Below are positions 17,403-25,353 of a DNA stretch of 64,000 nucleotides, one piece after another. Each line of letters starts with the position of its first letter. The first letter of the stretch is position 1. The stretch covers positions 1,054,001 through 1,118,000 of the forward strand of contig NZ_JABAIV010000001.1 of NCBI RefSeq assembly GCF_013003915.1, read 5' to 3'. Origin of the DNA: Telluria aromaticivorans (GTDB lineage: Bacteria > Pseudomonadota > Gammaproteobacteria > Burkholderiales > Burkholderiaceae_D). The notes under the pieces are model-generated. The model was not told the origin of the DNA and searched no databases. It saw nothing but the letters and a program-made list of their open reading frames with translations. Made by a program: the position numbers and the translations under genes.

Positions 17403-18524
17403 TCAATCCAGCGACTGCAGGATCGGCTGCAGGATCGCCGCGCCGAGCGCCGCGCTGCGCGCGCCATTCCAGCCGGTGTGCGGGTCCGGCAGGTCGGCAT
17501 TGTCCTTGAACGGCATTTCCAGGGTCAGGGACAGGCATTTGAAGGTGTGGCCGATGTATTTCGAGGCCAGGGTCAGCAGCTCTTCGTTGTACTTGCTGGC
17601 TGCGTAGCCATACACGTTCTGGAAGTCCGGGCTGGACGCCATGTATTGCGCAACAAAAGCGGTCTGGCGCGCCTGGCGCTCCGGCGTGAAGTCAGCCAGC
17701 ATCTCATTGCCGGCCACGAAGTTGTAGGGCAGGGCTTCGTCGCCGTGGATGTCGAAGAACATGTCGACGCCGGTTTCAATGATCTTGTTCTTCACGCACA
17801 GCACTTCCGGGCTGCGCTCGAGCGAAGGCGTCATCCACTCGCGGTTCAGGTTGGCGCCGGCCGCATTGGTGCGCAGGTTGCCGCGCACCGAGCCGTCCGG
17901 GTTCATGTTCGGCACGATGTAGAACACGGCGCGCTGCAGGAGCTTGCGCGAGACCGGGTTGGCGCTGTCGAGCAGTGCGTCCATCATGCCCTCGACGTAC
18001 CACTCGGCCATCGTTTCGCCAGGGTGCTGGCGCGCGATCACCCAGATCTTCTTTTCCGCTTGCGGGTTGCCGATCACGACCAGGTTCATGTCGCGGCCGT
18101 CGATCGTGGTCCCGATGTCGTGCACGCGCGCGATCGGGTTTTCCGCCACTTCGCCCAGCAGGCGCAGGTGGCGCTCCCAGGTGTAGGGCTCGAAATAGGC
18201 GTAGTAGATGCTGTCGAGTTCAGGCGTGTGGTTCACCGTCATGACCTGCCCGTCGAAGCTGGTCGGCACCCGGAACCAGTTTTCGGTGTCGTAGCTGGCG
18301 GCGACCTGGTAATCCTCGAAGCCCTTCGGATAAGTGGCCTGCCCGGCATTCAGGAAACGGATCGTGCAGGCCTGGCCACGCGCGCCCTGCAGGCGGAAAT
18401 GGAACCACTGGTGGATGTCGGCGTGGGAATCCTTGCGCAGATTCAGGTCGATCGCCTTGGCGTTGTCGGCGCTGAGCACCTCGATGGCGCCGGAATCGAA
18501 GGTCTGGCTGATTTTGATGGGCAT
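17403..18524 (-). CDS. M14-family zinc carboxypeptidase, cytosolic (AGBL-like)
   Basis: 373 residues. An N-terminal beta domain (about 1-125) precedes the M14 catalytic domain: HPGE zinc motif (ARQHPGETMAEW), substrate-binding NMNPDG and NREW, third zinc His in DIHGDE, and catalytic Glu in LTLEMPFK. No signal peptide, so cytoplasmic, like the bacterial homologues of eukaryotic cytosolic carboxypeptidases (deglutamylases). It probably trims C-terminal residues from proteins or peptides. It is first in a run with the CYTH and serine hydrolase genes. Confidence 0.93.
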   Translation of the reverse strand: MPIKISQTFDSGAIEVLSADNAKAIDLNLRKDSHADIHQWFHFRLQGARGQACTIRFLNAGQATYPKGFEDYQVAASYDTENWFRVPTSFDGQVMTVNHTPELDSIYYAYFEPYTWERHLRLLGEVAENPIARVHDIGTTIDGRDMNLVVIGNPQAEKKIWVIARQHPGETMAEWYVEGMMDALLDSANPVSRKLLQRAVFYIVPNMNPDGSVRGNLRTNAAGANLNREWMTPSLERSPEVLCVKNKIIETGVDMFFDIHGDEALPYNFVAGNEMLADFTPERQARQTAFVAQYMASSPDFQNVYGYAASKYNEELLTLASKYIGHTFKCLSLTLEMPFKDNADLPDPHTGWNGARSAALGAAILQPILQSLD

Positions 18525-18615
18525 GGTGAATCCTTCATTGTCGGTTCAAACGAATCGCATCCTACCGGACCGGGCGCCGGCGGATGCTGCCCGCGCAGGC
18601 TCCCTTAGCATTGGG

Positions 18616-19020
18616 TCATTGCGCGTCGAGGTCGATCAGGTCTTTCGAGTACATTGCCATGACCTGGCGCATCAGCTCGACGTTGCTGCGGTCCAGCACC
18701 ACCGTCAGGTCTTCCTTGCTGTTGAGCGCGAAGTGCATGCGGATCGCACCCGGCAGTTCCTTGCACATCACATACTCGGCGCGCGGGGTGGTGGGATTGT
18801 CCCAGTCCTGCTGCGTAATGGCGGGCGGCGCCGGCGGCGCGGCCAGTGCGGGGTCGCGGTTGACCGGCAGGTGCTTGAGCAGCCAGAACACGATCGAGGC
18901 CGGCAGCTGGATGCACAGGTCGCTGGCGCCCTTGGTGGAGAACTTGGTGAGCAACAGGTTACCGACCCGGTCGCACGACATGGAGATGCTCTTGACTTGA
19001 CGAATTACCGCTGGTTTCAC
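18616..19020 (-). CDS. Conserved hypothetical protein
   Basis: 134 residues, no family recognised. Central hydrophobic stretch LCIQLPASIVFWLLKHLPV, then a Pro/Ala linker (PALAAPPAPPA) and a C-terminal domain ending in SKEDLTVVLDRSNVELMRQVMAMYSKDLIDLD, which looks like a folded alpha/beta module. The GTG at 19020 with AGGA ten bases upstream is taken as the start; an earlier in-frame ATG at 19077 would add a poor leader. It is 91 bases upstream of the carboxypeptidase start on the same strand, so may be in that transcript. Confidence 0.6.
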   Translation of the reverse strand: MKPAVIRQVKSISMSCDRVGNLLLTKFSTKGASDLCIQLPASIVFWLLKHLPVNRDPALAAPPAPPAITQQDWDNPTTPRAEYVMCKELPGAIRMHFALNSKEDLTVVLDRSNVELMRQVMAMYSKDLIDLDAQ

Positions 19021-19100
19021 GAGGATGGTTCCTGCTGAAAAGGTTGAAAAAGGCGCAGCGATTCTACCGCATCCCACCGCTCAATTGTGTGGTATCAGAA

Positions 19101-19127
19101 ACAAAACGGGGAGCCTGGCGGCTCCCC
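19101..19127 (-). terminator. Terminator after the KGG gene
   Basis: An 8-bp stem GGGGAGCC/GGCTCCCC (19108-19127) is followed on the minus strand by GTTTTGT. It lies 59 bases past the KGG stop. Confidence 0.65.
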
Positions 19128-19185
19128 ATGGAACTTGATAGGACTGCTGCCCGGCCCCCCGGCCTGGCGCAGCCCTTGGACCGGC

Positions 19186-19506
19186 TCACTCTTTCGAACC
19201 GCCGCGGTTGCCACCCTGCGAACCCTGGCGGCCGGACTTGGCCGAGACGCTGGTGCGCGATGCGCTGCCCGAGCCGGCGCTGGCCGACTGGCGGTTACCG
19301 TGGCTCATGCTGCCGGCACGGCGTGCTTCTTCCGAAGTGAATTCGTGTGCGGTCCCCTTGGCATGGGCGGCCTTGCCACCCTGGCTGGCGATCTCACGCT
19401 GGCGGGCCGGATCCATCGATGCGAATCCGCGGTTGCGGGTGCCGCTGCTCTGGCTGTTACCACCTTGGTTGCTTCCTTGCTTGTTACCTTGGTTACTCGA
19501 GGCCAT
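19186..19506 (-). CDS. KGG-motif stress-induced protein (YciG-like)
   Basis: 106-residue Gly/Ser/Gln-rich protein with two KGG-type motifs: DPARQREIASQGGKAAHAKG and SEEARRAGSMSHGNR. KGG proteins are small hydrophilic general-stress proteins, sigma-S-controlled in enterobacteria. The flanks are low-complexity and disordered (NQGNKQGSNQGGNSQ; SGRQGSQGGNRGG). The ATG at 19506 gives the better ribosome-site spacing among several candidates. It is transcribed divergently from the Gln/Gly-rich gene, with a matching promoter-like element. Confidence 0.85.
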   Translation of the reverse strand: MASSNQGNKQGSNQGGNSQSSGTRNRGFASMDPARQREIASQGGKAAHAKGTAHEFTSEEARRAGSMSHGNRQSASAGSGSASRTSVSAKSGRQGSQGGNRGGSKE

Positions 19507-19625
19507 GATCATCTTCTCCCTGTTCACTTTGAACCGCCGCTTCCTGCGGCAGGCTTTGACCGCCCGCGTACGTTCCCCGATGAGCGGACGGCGAAGGTCA
19601 TCTTAGGCACGCCTGAGTAATGAGG

Positions 19626-19657
19626 GTATAGGACACTTTCAGATGACTTTGTAGGAC
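19626..19657 (-). promoter_or_regulatory. Promoter-like element toward the KGG gene
   Basis: On the minus strand GTCCTACA, 16 bases, TCCTATAC. CTATAC resembles the sigma-S extended -10. An identical arrangement points the other way at 19723-19754. Confidence 0.55.
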
Positions 19658-19722
19658 ATCGCGCGACAGAAAATGCACATGTGAAAGTGTACTTCCAGTC
19701 GACAACAAACCCTTCAGTAAGA

Positions 19723-19754
19723 GTCCTACACGGCACCCCTACGTCTTCCTATAC
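19723..19754 (+). promoter_or_regulatory. Promoter-like element toward the Gln/Gly-rich gene
   Basis: GTCCTACA (19723-19730), 16 bases, TCCTATAC (19747-19754) followed by TG. The same two octamers at the same spacing occur in mirror orientation upstream of the KGG gene. The start codon is 93 bases downstream. Confidence 0.57.
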
Positions 19755-19847
19755 TGAAACGGAGCGTGCGCGCGCATGATGGGGCTATCAGGCGGCGCTT
19801 GCCATGGCCTCGGGCCAGCGCGCCGCCGCACATGTAAAGGAGTCGAT

Positions 19848-20843
19848 ATGGACGCGAATCAACGTAGCGAGGTCAATAATCAGACCAACAATGGCGCAAA
19901 TGAGAAATGGACGCCAGGCTCCAAGGGCAACACCACCGATGGCCCGATGGACCACACCTACCCGCAGGGAGCGAGCCAGCAACAGGCCATCCGCGGCGAG
20001 AACGAACTGGCCGGGCAGGATCCGTCCCGCGTCGGCCAGCAGCAGGTAGCCGCCGAAGATGGTGGCCGCGCCGACAACGAGTCCACCCTGCCGGGCGCGG
20101 TCCGTTCTGACCTGCCGGGCGGGTCGATGCAGAGCCAGCAAACCGGCGGCACCGGCCCGCAGCAAGGCATCACCGACAGCCACCAGCGCCAGATGGAGCA
20201 GCACTCCGGCGCCTGGGGCATGCTCGAGCAGCCGGTCGGCCGCCGCGACAAGCATTCCGGCACCGACCTGCATGCGCACTCGGTCACCCAGCAGGGCAAC
20301 AGCCAGGCCGCACAGGCGATGAACCCGCAAAACCCGGCACAGCCCGAACTGCAAGGCGGCTCGCTCGGGCGCCATCATGGCGTATCGGCAGGAACCTACC
20401 AGGCGCAGGCGGCGGCCGGACAAGGCGGTTTCTACTCCAACCAACAAAGCGCCATGCGTGGCGGCGAGGGGACAGGCATGGCGACACCATATCAGCAGGG
20501 AACTGCGCAGCAAGGAACCCAGCAGGGCGATACGCAACAGGGCAACGCCCAGAAGAGCACCGACTGCGGCGGCTTGCAGACCGGCACCGGCGCGCGCGAT
20601 AGCGGCAGCCATGACGTGCACCAGTCGAACGACGTTGCCGGCGGCCTGCCGCGCAGCCCCGGCAACAGCGGCCCGCGCAGCGACGAACCGGGCTGGCTGC
20701 CGGCGCAAAGCGTCGACGCGGAAAAGAATCCGGTGCGCGATTCGAACGACCTGGGCGGCGGATTGCCGAAGAGCCCGGCAGGTGCGAACCAGCTGGCGGG
20801 TGATCGCAAGATGGATGACGATACGGGGTTTTCGCGGGGGTGA
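19848..20843 (+). CDS. Disordered Gln/Gly-rich hydrophilic protein, unknown function
   Basis: 331 residues, no family recognised. Almost wholly low-complexity Gln, Gly, Ser, Asn and Asp, with no signal peptide or hydrophobic segment. Local repeats include QQGTAQQGTQQGDTQQGNAQ and the near-duplicate C-terminal modules SNDVAGGLPRSPGNSG and SNDLGGGLPKSPAGAN. The composition suggests a desiccation or stress hydrophilin. The ATG at 19848 has an AAGGAG site 5 bases upstream and is better than ATGs further up. Coding is favoured because a strong ribosome site, a promoter-like element and sensible repeats coincide, although the opposite strand is also open. Confidence 0.7.
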   Translation: MDANQRSEVNNQTNNGANEKWTPGSKGNTTDGPMDHTYPQGASQQQAIRGENELAGQDPSRVGQQQVAAEDGGRADNESTLPGAVRSDLPGGSMQSQQTGGTGPQQGITDSHQRQMEQHSGAWGMLEQPVGRRDKHSGTDLHAHSVTQQGNSQAAQAMNPQNPAQPELQGGSLGRHHGVSAGTYQAQAAAGQGGFYSNQQSAMRGGEGTGMATPYQQGTAQQGTQQGDTQQGNAQKSTDCGGLQTGTGARDSGSHDVHQSNDVAGGLPRSPGNSGPRSDEPGWLPAQSVDAEKNPVRDSNDLGGGLPKSPAGANQLAGDRKMDDDTGFSRG

Positions 20844-20892
20844 TGGAGCTGTACGGGTCTCGCGTAGTCGATGGGTCTGCATCAAGGCTCAT

Positions 20893-20928
20893 CGTAGGGT
20901 GGGCAGGTTTCCTGCCCACGCGTTCAAC
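20893..20928 (+). repeat. REP-like repeat, forward member of an inverted pair
   Basis: CGTAGGGTGGGCAGG..., with hairpin GGGCAGG/CCTGCCC, ends ACGCGTTCAAC. It faces the copy at 21074-21110. The 145 bases between them contain no recognisable gene. Confidence 0.85.
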
Positions 20929-21073
20929 TAGTGCGCGAGTAGTTGAAATGCTGTTTTCGTGCCTGCTTTCGCAGCTCATACCTCAACCGACTGGCGAAAT
21001 TTGCGTTGTTTGACAGCGGCAAAGCATCAAGAACTGCGTTGCTCTTGCTTGCCACTCCATGGAGCACACACTG

Positions 21074-21110
21074 GTTGAACGCGTGGGCAGGTAAACCTGC
21101 CCACCCTACG
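21074..21110 (-). repeat. REP-like repeat, reverse member of an inverted pair
   Basis: Reverse complement form of the same family (GTTGAACGCGTGGGCAGG...CCACCCTACG). With the copy at 20893 it fills the gap between two convergent genes, where such elements commonly stabilise or terminate transcripts. Confidence 0.85.
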
Positions 21111-21159
21111 GTGTTCGACATGCGAACCGCGCCACTCCCTTGGCCAGTGGCGCCTGCCT

Positions 21160-22590
21160 CTATGCAGACGTATAACTCGTCTTCACCGTCGCAAAGAACT
21201 CCACCGCATTACTCCCCTGCTCGCGCGGGCCATAGCTCGAGGCCTTGGTGCCGCCAAACGGCACGTGGTAATCCACGCCCGCGGTCGGCAGGTTGACCAT
21301 CACCATCCCCGCTTTGGCATGGCGCTTGAAGTGGGTGGCGTGCTTGAGCGAGGTGGTGCAGATACCGGCAGTCAGGCCGAACTCGGTATCGTTGGCCAGC
21401 GCCAGCGCGTGCTCGTAGCCCTTGGCGGGAATCACCGAAGCCACCGGGCCGAAGATTTCTTCGCGCGCATGCCGCATGCCAGGCGCGCAATCCGCGAACA
21501 GCGCCGGGCTCAGGAAATAGCCCTCGGTGTCGCGCTGCAGGCGTTCGCCGCCGCAGACCAGGCGCGCGCCCTCTTGCTTCGCGATCCCGATGTACGACAA
21601 GTCCTGCTCCAGCTGTGAGGCGTCGACCACCGGACCGATATCGATCCCCTGCTCCAGCGCGTTCCCGACCTTCAGCGCGGCCATGCGCCCGGCCATCGCA
21701 TCGACGAAGCGGCCATAGATGGCTTCGTCGACGATCAGGCGCGACGAGGCGGTGCAGCGCTGCCCGGTCGAGAAGAACGATCCCTGGATCGCCGCGTTGA
21801 CGGCAACGTCGAGGTCGGCATCGGCCAGCACCACCAGTGGATTCTTGCCGCCCATCTCGAGCTGGACGCGGGCCCGGCGCCGCGCGCAGGCCAGCATGAC
21901 GCGCTCGCCGGTGGAGGTCGAGCCGGTGAAACTGATGGCATGCACGCGCGCATCGTTCAGCATGGCTTCGCCGACCACCCTGCCCGGCCCCATCGCCAGG
22001 TTGAACACGCCCGGTGGCAGGCCGGCGCGGCTGATGATCTCGGCCAGCGCCCAGGCACTGCCGGGCACGATCTCGGCCGGCTTGAACACGACCGTATTGC
22101 CGTAGGCGAGTGCCGGCGCGATCTTCCAGGCCGGGATGGCAATCGGGAAATTCCACGGCGCGATGATGCCGACCACGCCGACCGGCTCGCGCGTGACGTC
22201 GACATCGACGCCGGGACGCACCGAGGCCAGCCGGTCGCCGCGCACGCGCAGCGCCTCCTGCGCATAGAACTTGAAGATCGCGCCGGCGCGCGCGACCTCG
22301 CCGATGGCTTCCGGCAGCGTCTTGCCTTCTTCCCGCGCCAGCAGCGTACCCAGCTCGCTCTTGCGCGCCAGCAGCTCGCTGCCGATCGCGTCGAGTGCGT
22401 CGGCACGCATTTGCACGCCGGACAAGGCCCAGCCGGGCGCTGCCGCATGCGCCGCGGCGACGGCCAGCGCCGCCTCTTCGGCGCCGGCACTGGCGTATTC
22501 GCCGACCACGTCATTGCGGTCGGACGGGCTGCGCGTGGTCGTGGTGGCGGTGCCATCGAGCCAGCGGCCAGCGATATACAGTTGTTTCAT
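21160..22590 (-). CDS. NAD(P)-dependent aldehyde dehydrogenase
   Basis: 476-residue class 3-type ALDH. Catalytic Cys279 is in FFSTGQRCTAS, the general base Glu245 in LEMGGKNP, the oxyanion Asn in APWNFP (about 147), and the nucleotide loop in FTGSTSTGER. The closest group by motif is the alpha-ketoglutarate semialdehyde/succinate semialdehyde type, but the substrate is not certain. The ATG at 22590 begins the canonical MKQLYIAGRW. It is alone on its strand, so no pathway can be deduced from neighbours. Confidence 0.93.
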   Translation of the reverse strand: MKQLYIAGRWLDGTATTTTRSPSDRNDVVGEYASAGAEEAALAVAAAHAAAPGWALSGVQMRADALDAIGSELLARKSELGTLLAREEGKTLPEAIGEVARAGAIFKFYAQEALRVRGDRLASVRPGVDVDVTREPVGVVGIIAPWNFPIAIPAWKIAPALAYGNTVVFKPAEIVPGSAWALAEIISRAGLPPGVFNLAMGPGRVVGEAMLNDARVHAISFTGSTSTGERVMLACARRRARVQLEMGGKNPLVVLADADLDVAVNAAIQGSFFSTGQRCTASSRLIVDEAIYGRFVDAMAGRMAALKVGNALEQGIDIGPVVDASQLEQDLSYIGIAKQEGARLVCGGERLQRDTEGYFLSPALFADCAPGMRHAREEIFGPVASVIPAKGYEHALALANDTEFGLTAGICTTSLKHATHFKRHAKAGMVMVNLPTAGVDYHVPFGGTKASSYGPREQGSNAVEFFATVKTSYTSA

Positions 22591-22831
22591 GTCGGTCCTG
22601 TTATTCCTGTTATCACGGAGATCACAAGCCGCCAGTGTAGCAAACCGCTGCCTGCATGGGTTCGCCGGCAAGCTGGTTTTCGCGCCCCAAGCGCACCGGA
22701 TCTTGATCCACCTCCAAGCCGGAGCGAACCAAGGGAACCCGGCTGTACCCGCCCACTCCAACCCCAGGCAACAGGCCCTGTCGTCCGCACATCGCGACGG
22801 AGGAGGCCGCCTGCGGAAGCGGAGACGAAAC

Positions 22832-23830
22832 ATGCCTGCAATGACGGATGAAGCAACAATCACGGTCTCGGTGGTGGTGCCTGCCAGTGGCCGCATGGAC
22901 CTGCTCGACCGCTGCCTGGATGCCCTGGTGCGCCAGCAGGTCAACCCTCACAGCTACGAAATCATCGTCGTCGACGACGAGCCCAACCACAACACCCTGC
23001 ACCTTGTCGCCGGCTGGCGCACCCGCACGCTCGACCGCGGGCCGCGCCTGACCTACATCGCCAATCCCGGCCCCAACGGCCCGGCGGCCGCGCGCAACCG
23101 CGGCTGGCGCACCGCCCGTGCGCCCATCGTGGCTTTCACCAGCGACGAAGCCGTGCCCGAGCCCGGCTGGCTGGCCGCGGGTGTGGCCGCCTTCCACGAC
23201 AACACCGAAGTCGTCTGCGGTCGCACCCAGGCGCTGGTGCCGCCCCGTCCCAGCGACGGGCAGCGCAGCATACTCGAGCACGAAGCGGCCGACTTCACCA
23301 GCGCCAGCTGCTTCTTCCGCAAGCCCGTGCTCGAGCGCCTCGGCGGCTTCGACGAGCGCTTCAACGTCCCGCGCGGCACCGATGCCGACATGTACTTCCG
23401 CCTGCTCGAACACGGCATCGCCATCGGGCAGGCGCCGGCGGCACTGGTCCTGTACCCCCTGGGGCCGGCGCCATGGGGCGCCAGCCTGATGCAGGTGCGC
23501 CATGCGGAGTTCGACGCCCTGCTGTACAAGAAGCATCCTGCTCTGTATCGCCAGAAAGTCGAGCCGCGGCCGGCCTGGGACAATTACGTGGTGGCCGGCG
23601 TGCTGCTGCTCGCCCTGGCCAGCGCGCTGCTCGGCCTGGCAGTCATGGCGGCGCTGTCCTTCGGCGCCTGGCTGCTGCTGACCGCCCGGCGCTGCGCGCA
23701 CAGCCTGCGCGGCGCGCCGCACACGCCATCCCACGTGGCCGAGATGATCGTCACCTCGGCCCTGCTGCCACCGCTGTCGGTGTTCTGGCGCCTTGCCGGC
23801 GCGGTGCGCTACCGCGTCCGGTTCGCGTGA
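22832..23830 (+). CDS. Family 2 glycosyltransferase, membrane-anchored
   Basis: 332 residues. GT-A fold: ITVSVVVPASGRMDLLDRCLDAL, IIVVDDEP (nucleotide-binding acid pair), PGPNGPAAARNRGWRTA and the acceptor-site GTDADMYFRLLEHG. Two hydrophobic helices at about 250-285 (VVAGVLLLALASALLGLAVMA) anchor it near the C-terminus. It likely transfers a sugar to a lipid-linked or surface glycan. The start at 22832 has GGAGA upstream; the long upstream open frame overlaps the ALDH gene and is spurious. It is first in a three- or four-gene run with a GT4 enzyme and a HAD phosphatase. Confidence 0.9.
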   Translation: MPAMTDEATITVSVVVPASGRMDLLDRCLDALVRQQVNPHSYEIIVVDDEPNHNTLHLVAGWRTRTLDRGPRLTYIANPGPNGPAAARNRGWRTARAPIVAFTSDEAVPEPGWLAAGVAAFHDNTEVVCGRTQALVPPRPSDGQRSILEHEAADFTSASCFFRKPVLERLGGFDERFNVPRGTDADMYFRLLEHGIAIGQAPAALVLYPLGPAPWGASLMQVRHAEFDALLYKKHPALYRQKVEPRPAWDNYVVAGVLLLALASALLGLAVMAALSFGAWLLLTARRCAHSLRGAPHTPSHVAEMIVTSALLPPLSVFWRLAGAVRYRVRFA

Positions 23831-23854
23831 GGCCGCCATGCCCAGGGAGCGAGC

Positions 23855-25210
23855 ATGAGACTCAACGATGTACAGGCGGTCCACTCGGCGCGCGACGCAG
23901 GGCGGCGCCTGCGCATCGCCCTCATCAGCGACTGCGCCGCGCCTGCTACTACCCCGGGCAACATCGTCTGTAGCGGGCAAAACGCCTACGTCGGCCAGCT
24001 CGCCCATGAGCTGGCCCGTGCAGGTCACACGGTGGATATCTTTGCACGCCGCGACGCTCCCGCACAGCCGCAGCTGGCGCAGCTTAGCGACAAGCTTCGC
24101 ATCATCTACGTTCCGGCGGGCCCGCCGGGCTATGTCCCCACGGAGCTGATGCTGGCCCACATCGATGCGTTCTCGCGCTTCGTCACCCGCTTCGTGCGGC
24201 GCCAAGCCGGCCACTACGACATCGTGCACGCGAACTTCTTCATGGCGGGCATGGTCGCCCAGCACCTCAAGGAAGCGCTGGGTCTGCCCTTCGTCCTCAC
24301 CTTCCACGCGCTGGGACGGGCGCACCAACGTGCCGAGGCGGTGGCTGATTCCTTCGCCATCGCGCGCATCCGCATCGAAAGCGCGCTCATGCGGGTAGCC
24401 GACCGCATCATTGCCGAGTCCCCGCAAGACCGCGCCGACATGGAGCGGCTGTACGGCGCCCCTGCTTCGCGCATCGAGGTCGCGCCCTGCGGTTTTTCGC
24501 AAGGCGAATTGTGGCCGGTGCCGATGCTTGAGGCACGTGCCCGCCTTGGCCTTGACCCCGGCCGTTTCATCGTGCTCCAGCTCGGGCGCATCGTGCCGCG
24601 CAAGGGCGTCGACACCGTGATCCTGGGCGTGGCCATGCTGCGGAACCGGCATGGTGTCGATGCTCAGTTGCTCGTAGTGGGCGGCGGCATGGGTGGCGAT
24701 GCGGGCGGCAATACAGGCGGCCGTGCGAACAGTGCCGCCGGGAACGATGGCCCGGAGCTGGCACGGCTGCGCAGCCTCGCAGCGGACCTCGGCGTGGCGG
24801 CGCAGGTGCGCTTCACCGGCCAGAAAGCGCGCAACCAGCTGCGCGACTACTACAGCGCTGCCAACATATTCGCCAGTACGCCCTGGTACGAACCCTTCGG
24901 CATCACCCCGGTAGAAGCGATGGCCTGCGCACGCCCCGTCATCGGCTCGGAAGTCGGCGGCATCAAGAGCACGGTCAACGATGGTGTGACCGGCTTCCTG
25001 ATTCCCTCGCGCGACCCGGAGGCGCTGGCCGACCGGCTGGCGCGCCTGCACCGCTGCCCGGACCTGGCGCGCGCCATGGGTGAGGCAGGCCGGCGCCGCG
25101 CCTGCGAGCACTACACCTGGCACCACGTCGCCAGCCAACTGCTTGCCATCTATGCCGACGTGCTGGACGAAACCCGGCTGGCCACCAGCCCTGCCCTTCT
25201 TTCAACCTGA
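23855..25210 (+). CDS. Family 4 glycosyltransferase
   Basis: 451 residues, GT-B fold. N-domain: RLRIALISDCAAP and SGQNAYVGQLAHELARAGHTVDIFARRD; C-domain: VLQLGRIVPRKGVD and the EPFGITPVEAMACARPVIGS motif whose Glu residues hold the nucleotide sugar. A Gly/Asn-rich insertion (VGGGMGGDAGGNTGGRANSAAGND) interrupts the C-domain. Probable role: retaining sugar transfer in surface glycan or glycolipid synthesis with the upstream GT2. It starts 24 bases after that gene. Confidence 0.92.
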   Translation: MRLNDVQAVHSARDAGRRLRIALISDCAAPATTPGNIVCSGQNAYVGQLAHELARAGHTVDIFARRDAPAQPQLAQLSDKLRIIYVPAGPPGYVPTELMLAHIDAFSRFVTRFVRRQAGHYDIVHANFFMAGMVAQHLKEALGLPFVLTFHALGRAHQRAEAVADSFAIARIRIESALMRVADRIIAESPQDRADMERLYGAPASRIEVAPCGFSQGELWPVPMLEARARLGLDPGRFIVLQLGRIVPRKGVDTVILGVAMLRNRHGVDAQLLVVGGGMGGDAGGNTGGRANSAAGNDGPELARLRSLAADLGVAAQVRFTGQKARNQLRDYYSAANIFASTPWYEPFGITPVEAMACARPVIGSEVGGIKSTVNDGVTGFLIPSRDPEALADRLARLHRCPDLARAMGEAGRRRACEHYTWHHVASQLLAIYADVLDETRLATSPALLST

Positions 25211-25224
25211 GGAACCCCACGAGC

Positions 25225-25353
25225 ATGACAACACGCATTCCCTTCGCGCCGCCGGGCAAGCCGCTCCTTGCCACCGGTTCGGCGAGCCATCCGGGCGTTA
25301 AACGCATGAACGCTTCGCCGCGAGGCCCGTCACCACGCCCGGTCCCCGCATGA
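25225..25353 (+). CDS. Possible 42-residue small protein in the glycan operon
   Basis: Open frame of 42 codons from ATG 25225 (a GAGGAACC site upstream) to a TGA that overlaps the phosphatase ATG by 4 bases (ATGA). The product is Pro/Arg/Ala-rich and matches nothing I know. The spacing and overlap look genuine, but it could be the leader of the phosphatase gene or a decayed gene. Confidence 0.3.
   Translation: MTTRIPFAPPGKPLLATGSASHPGVKRMNASPRGPSPRPVPA

Larger units (their letters stand above)
19507..19847. other. 341-base divergent intergenic region
   Basis: No gene seen. Inside lie mirror-image promoter-like elements (19626-19657 and 19723-19754) and a 9-bp inverted repeat, ACACTTTCA (19633-19641) with TGAAAGTGT (19682-19690). 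The region looks like a shared control region for the two flanking genes. Confidence 0.6.

Noticed and set aside
19788..20885. 365-codon minus-strand open frame opposite the Gln/Gly-rich gene
   Set aside because: Leu/Ala/Arg-rich shadow of the plus-strand gene in high-GC DNA, with no ribosome site or family match.
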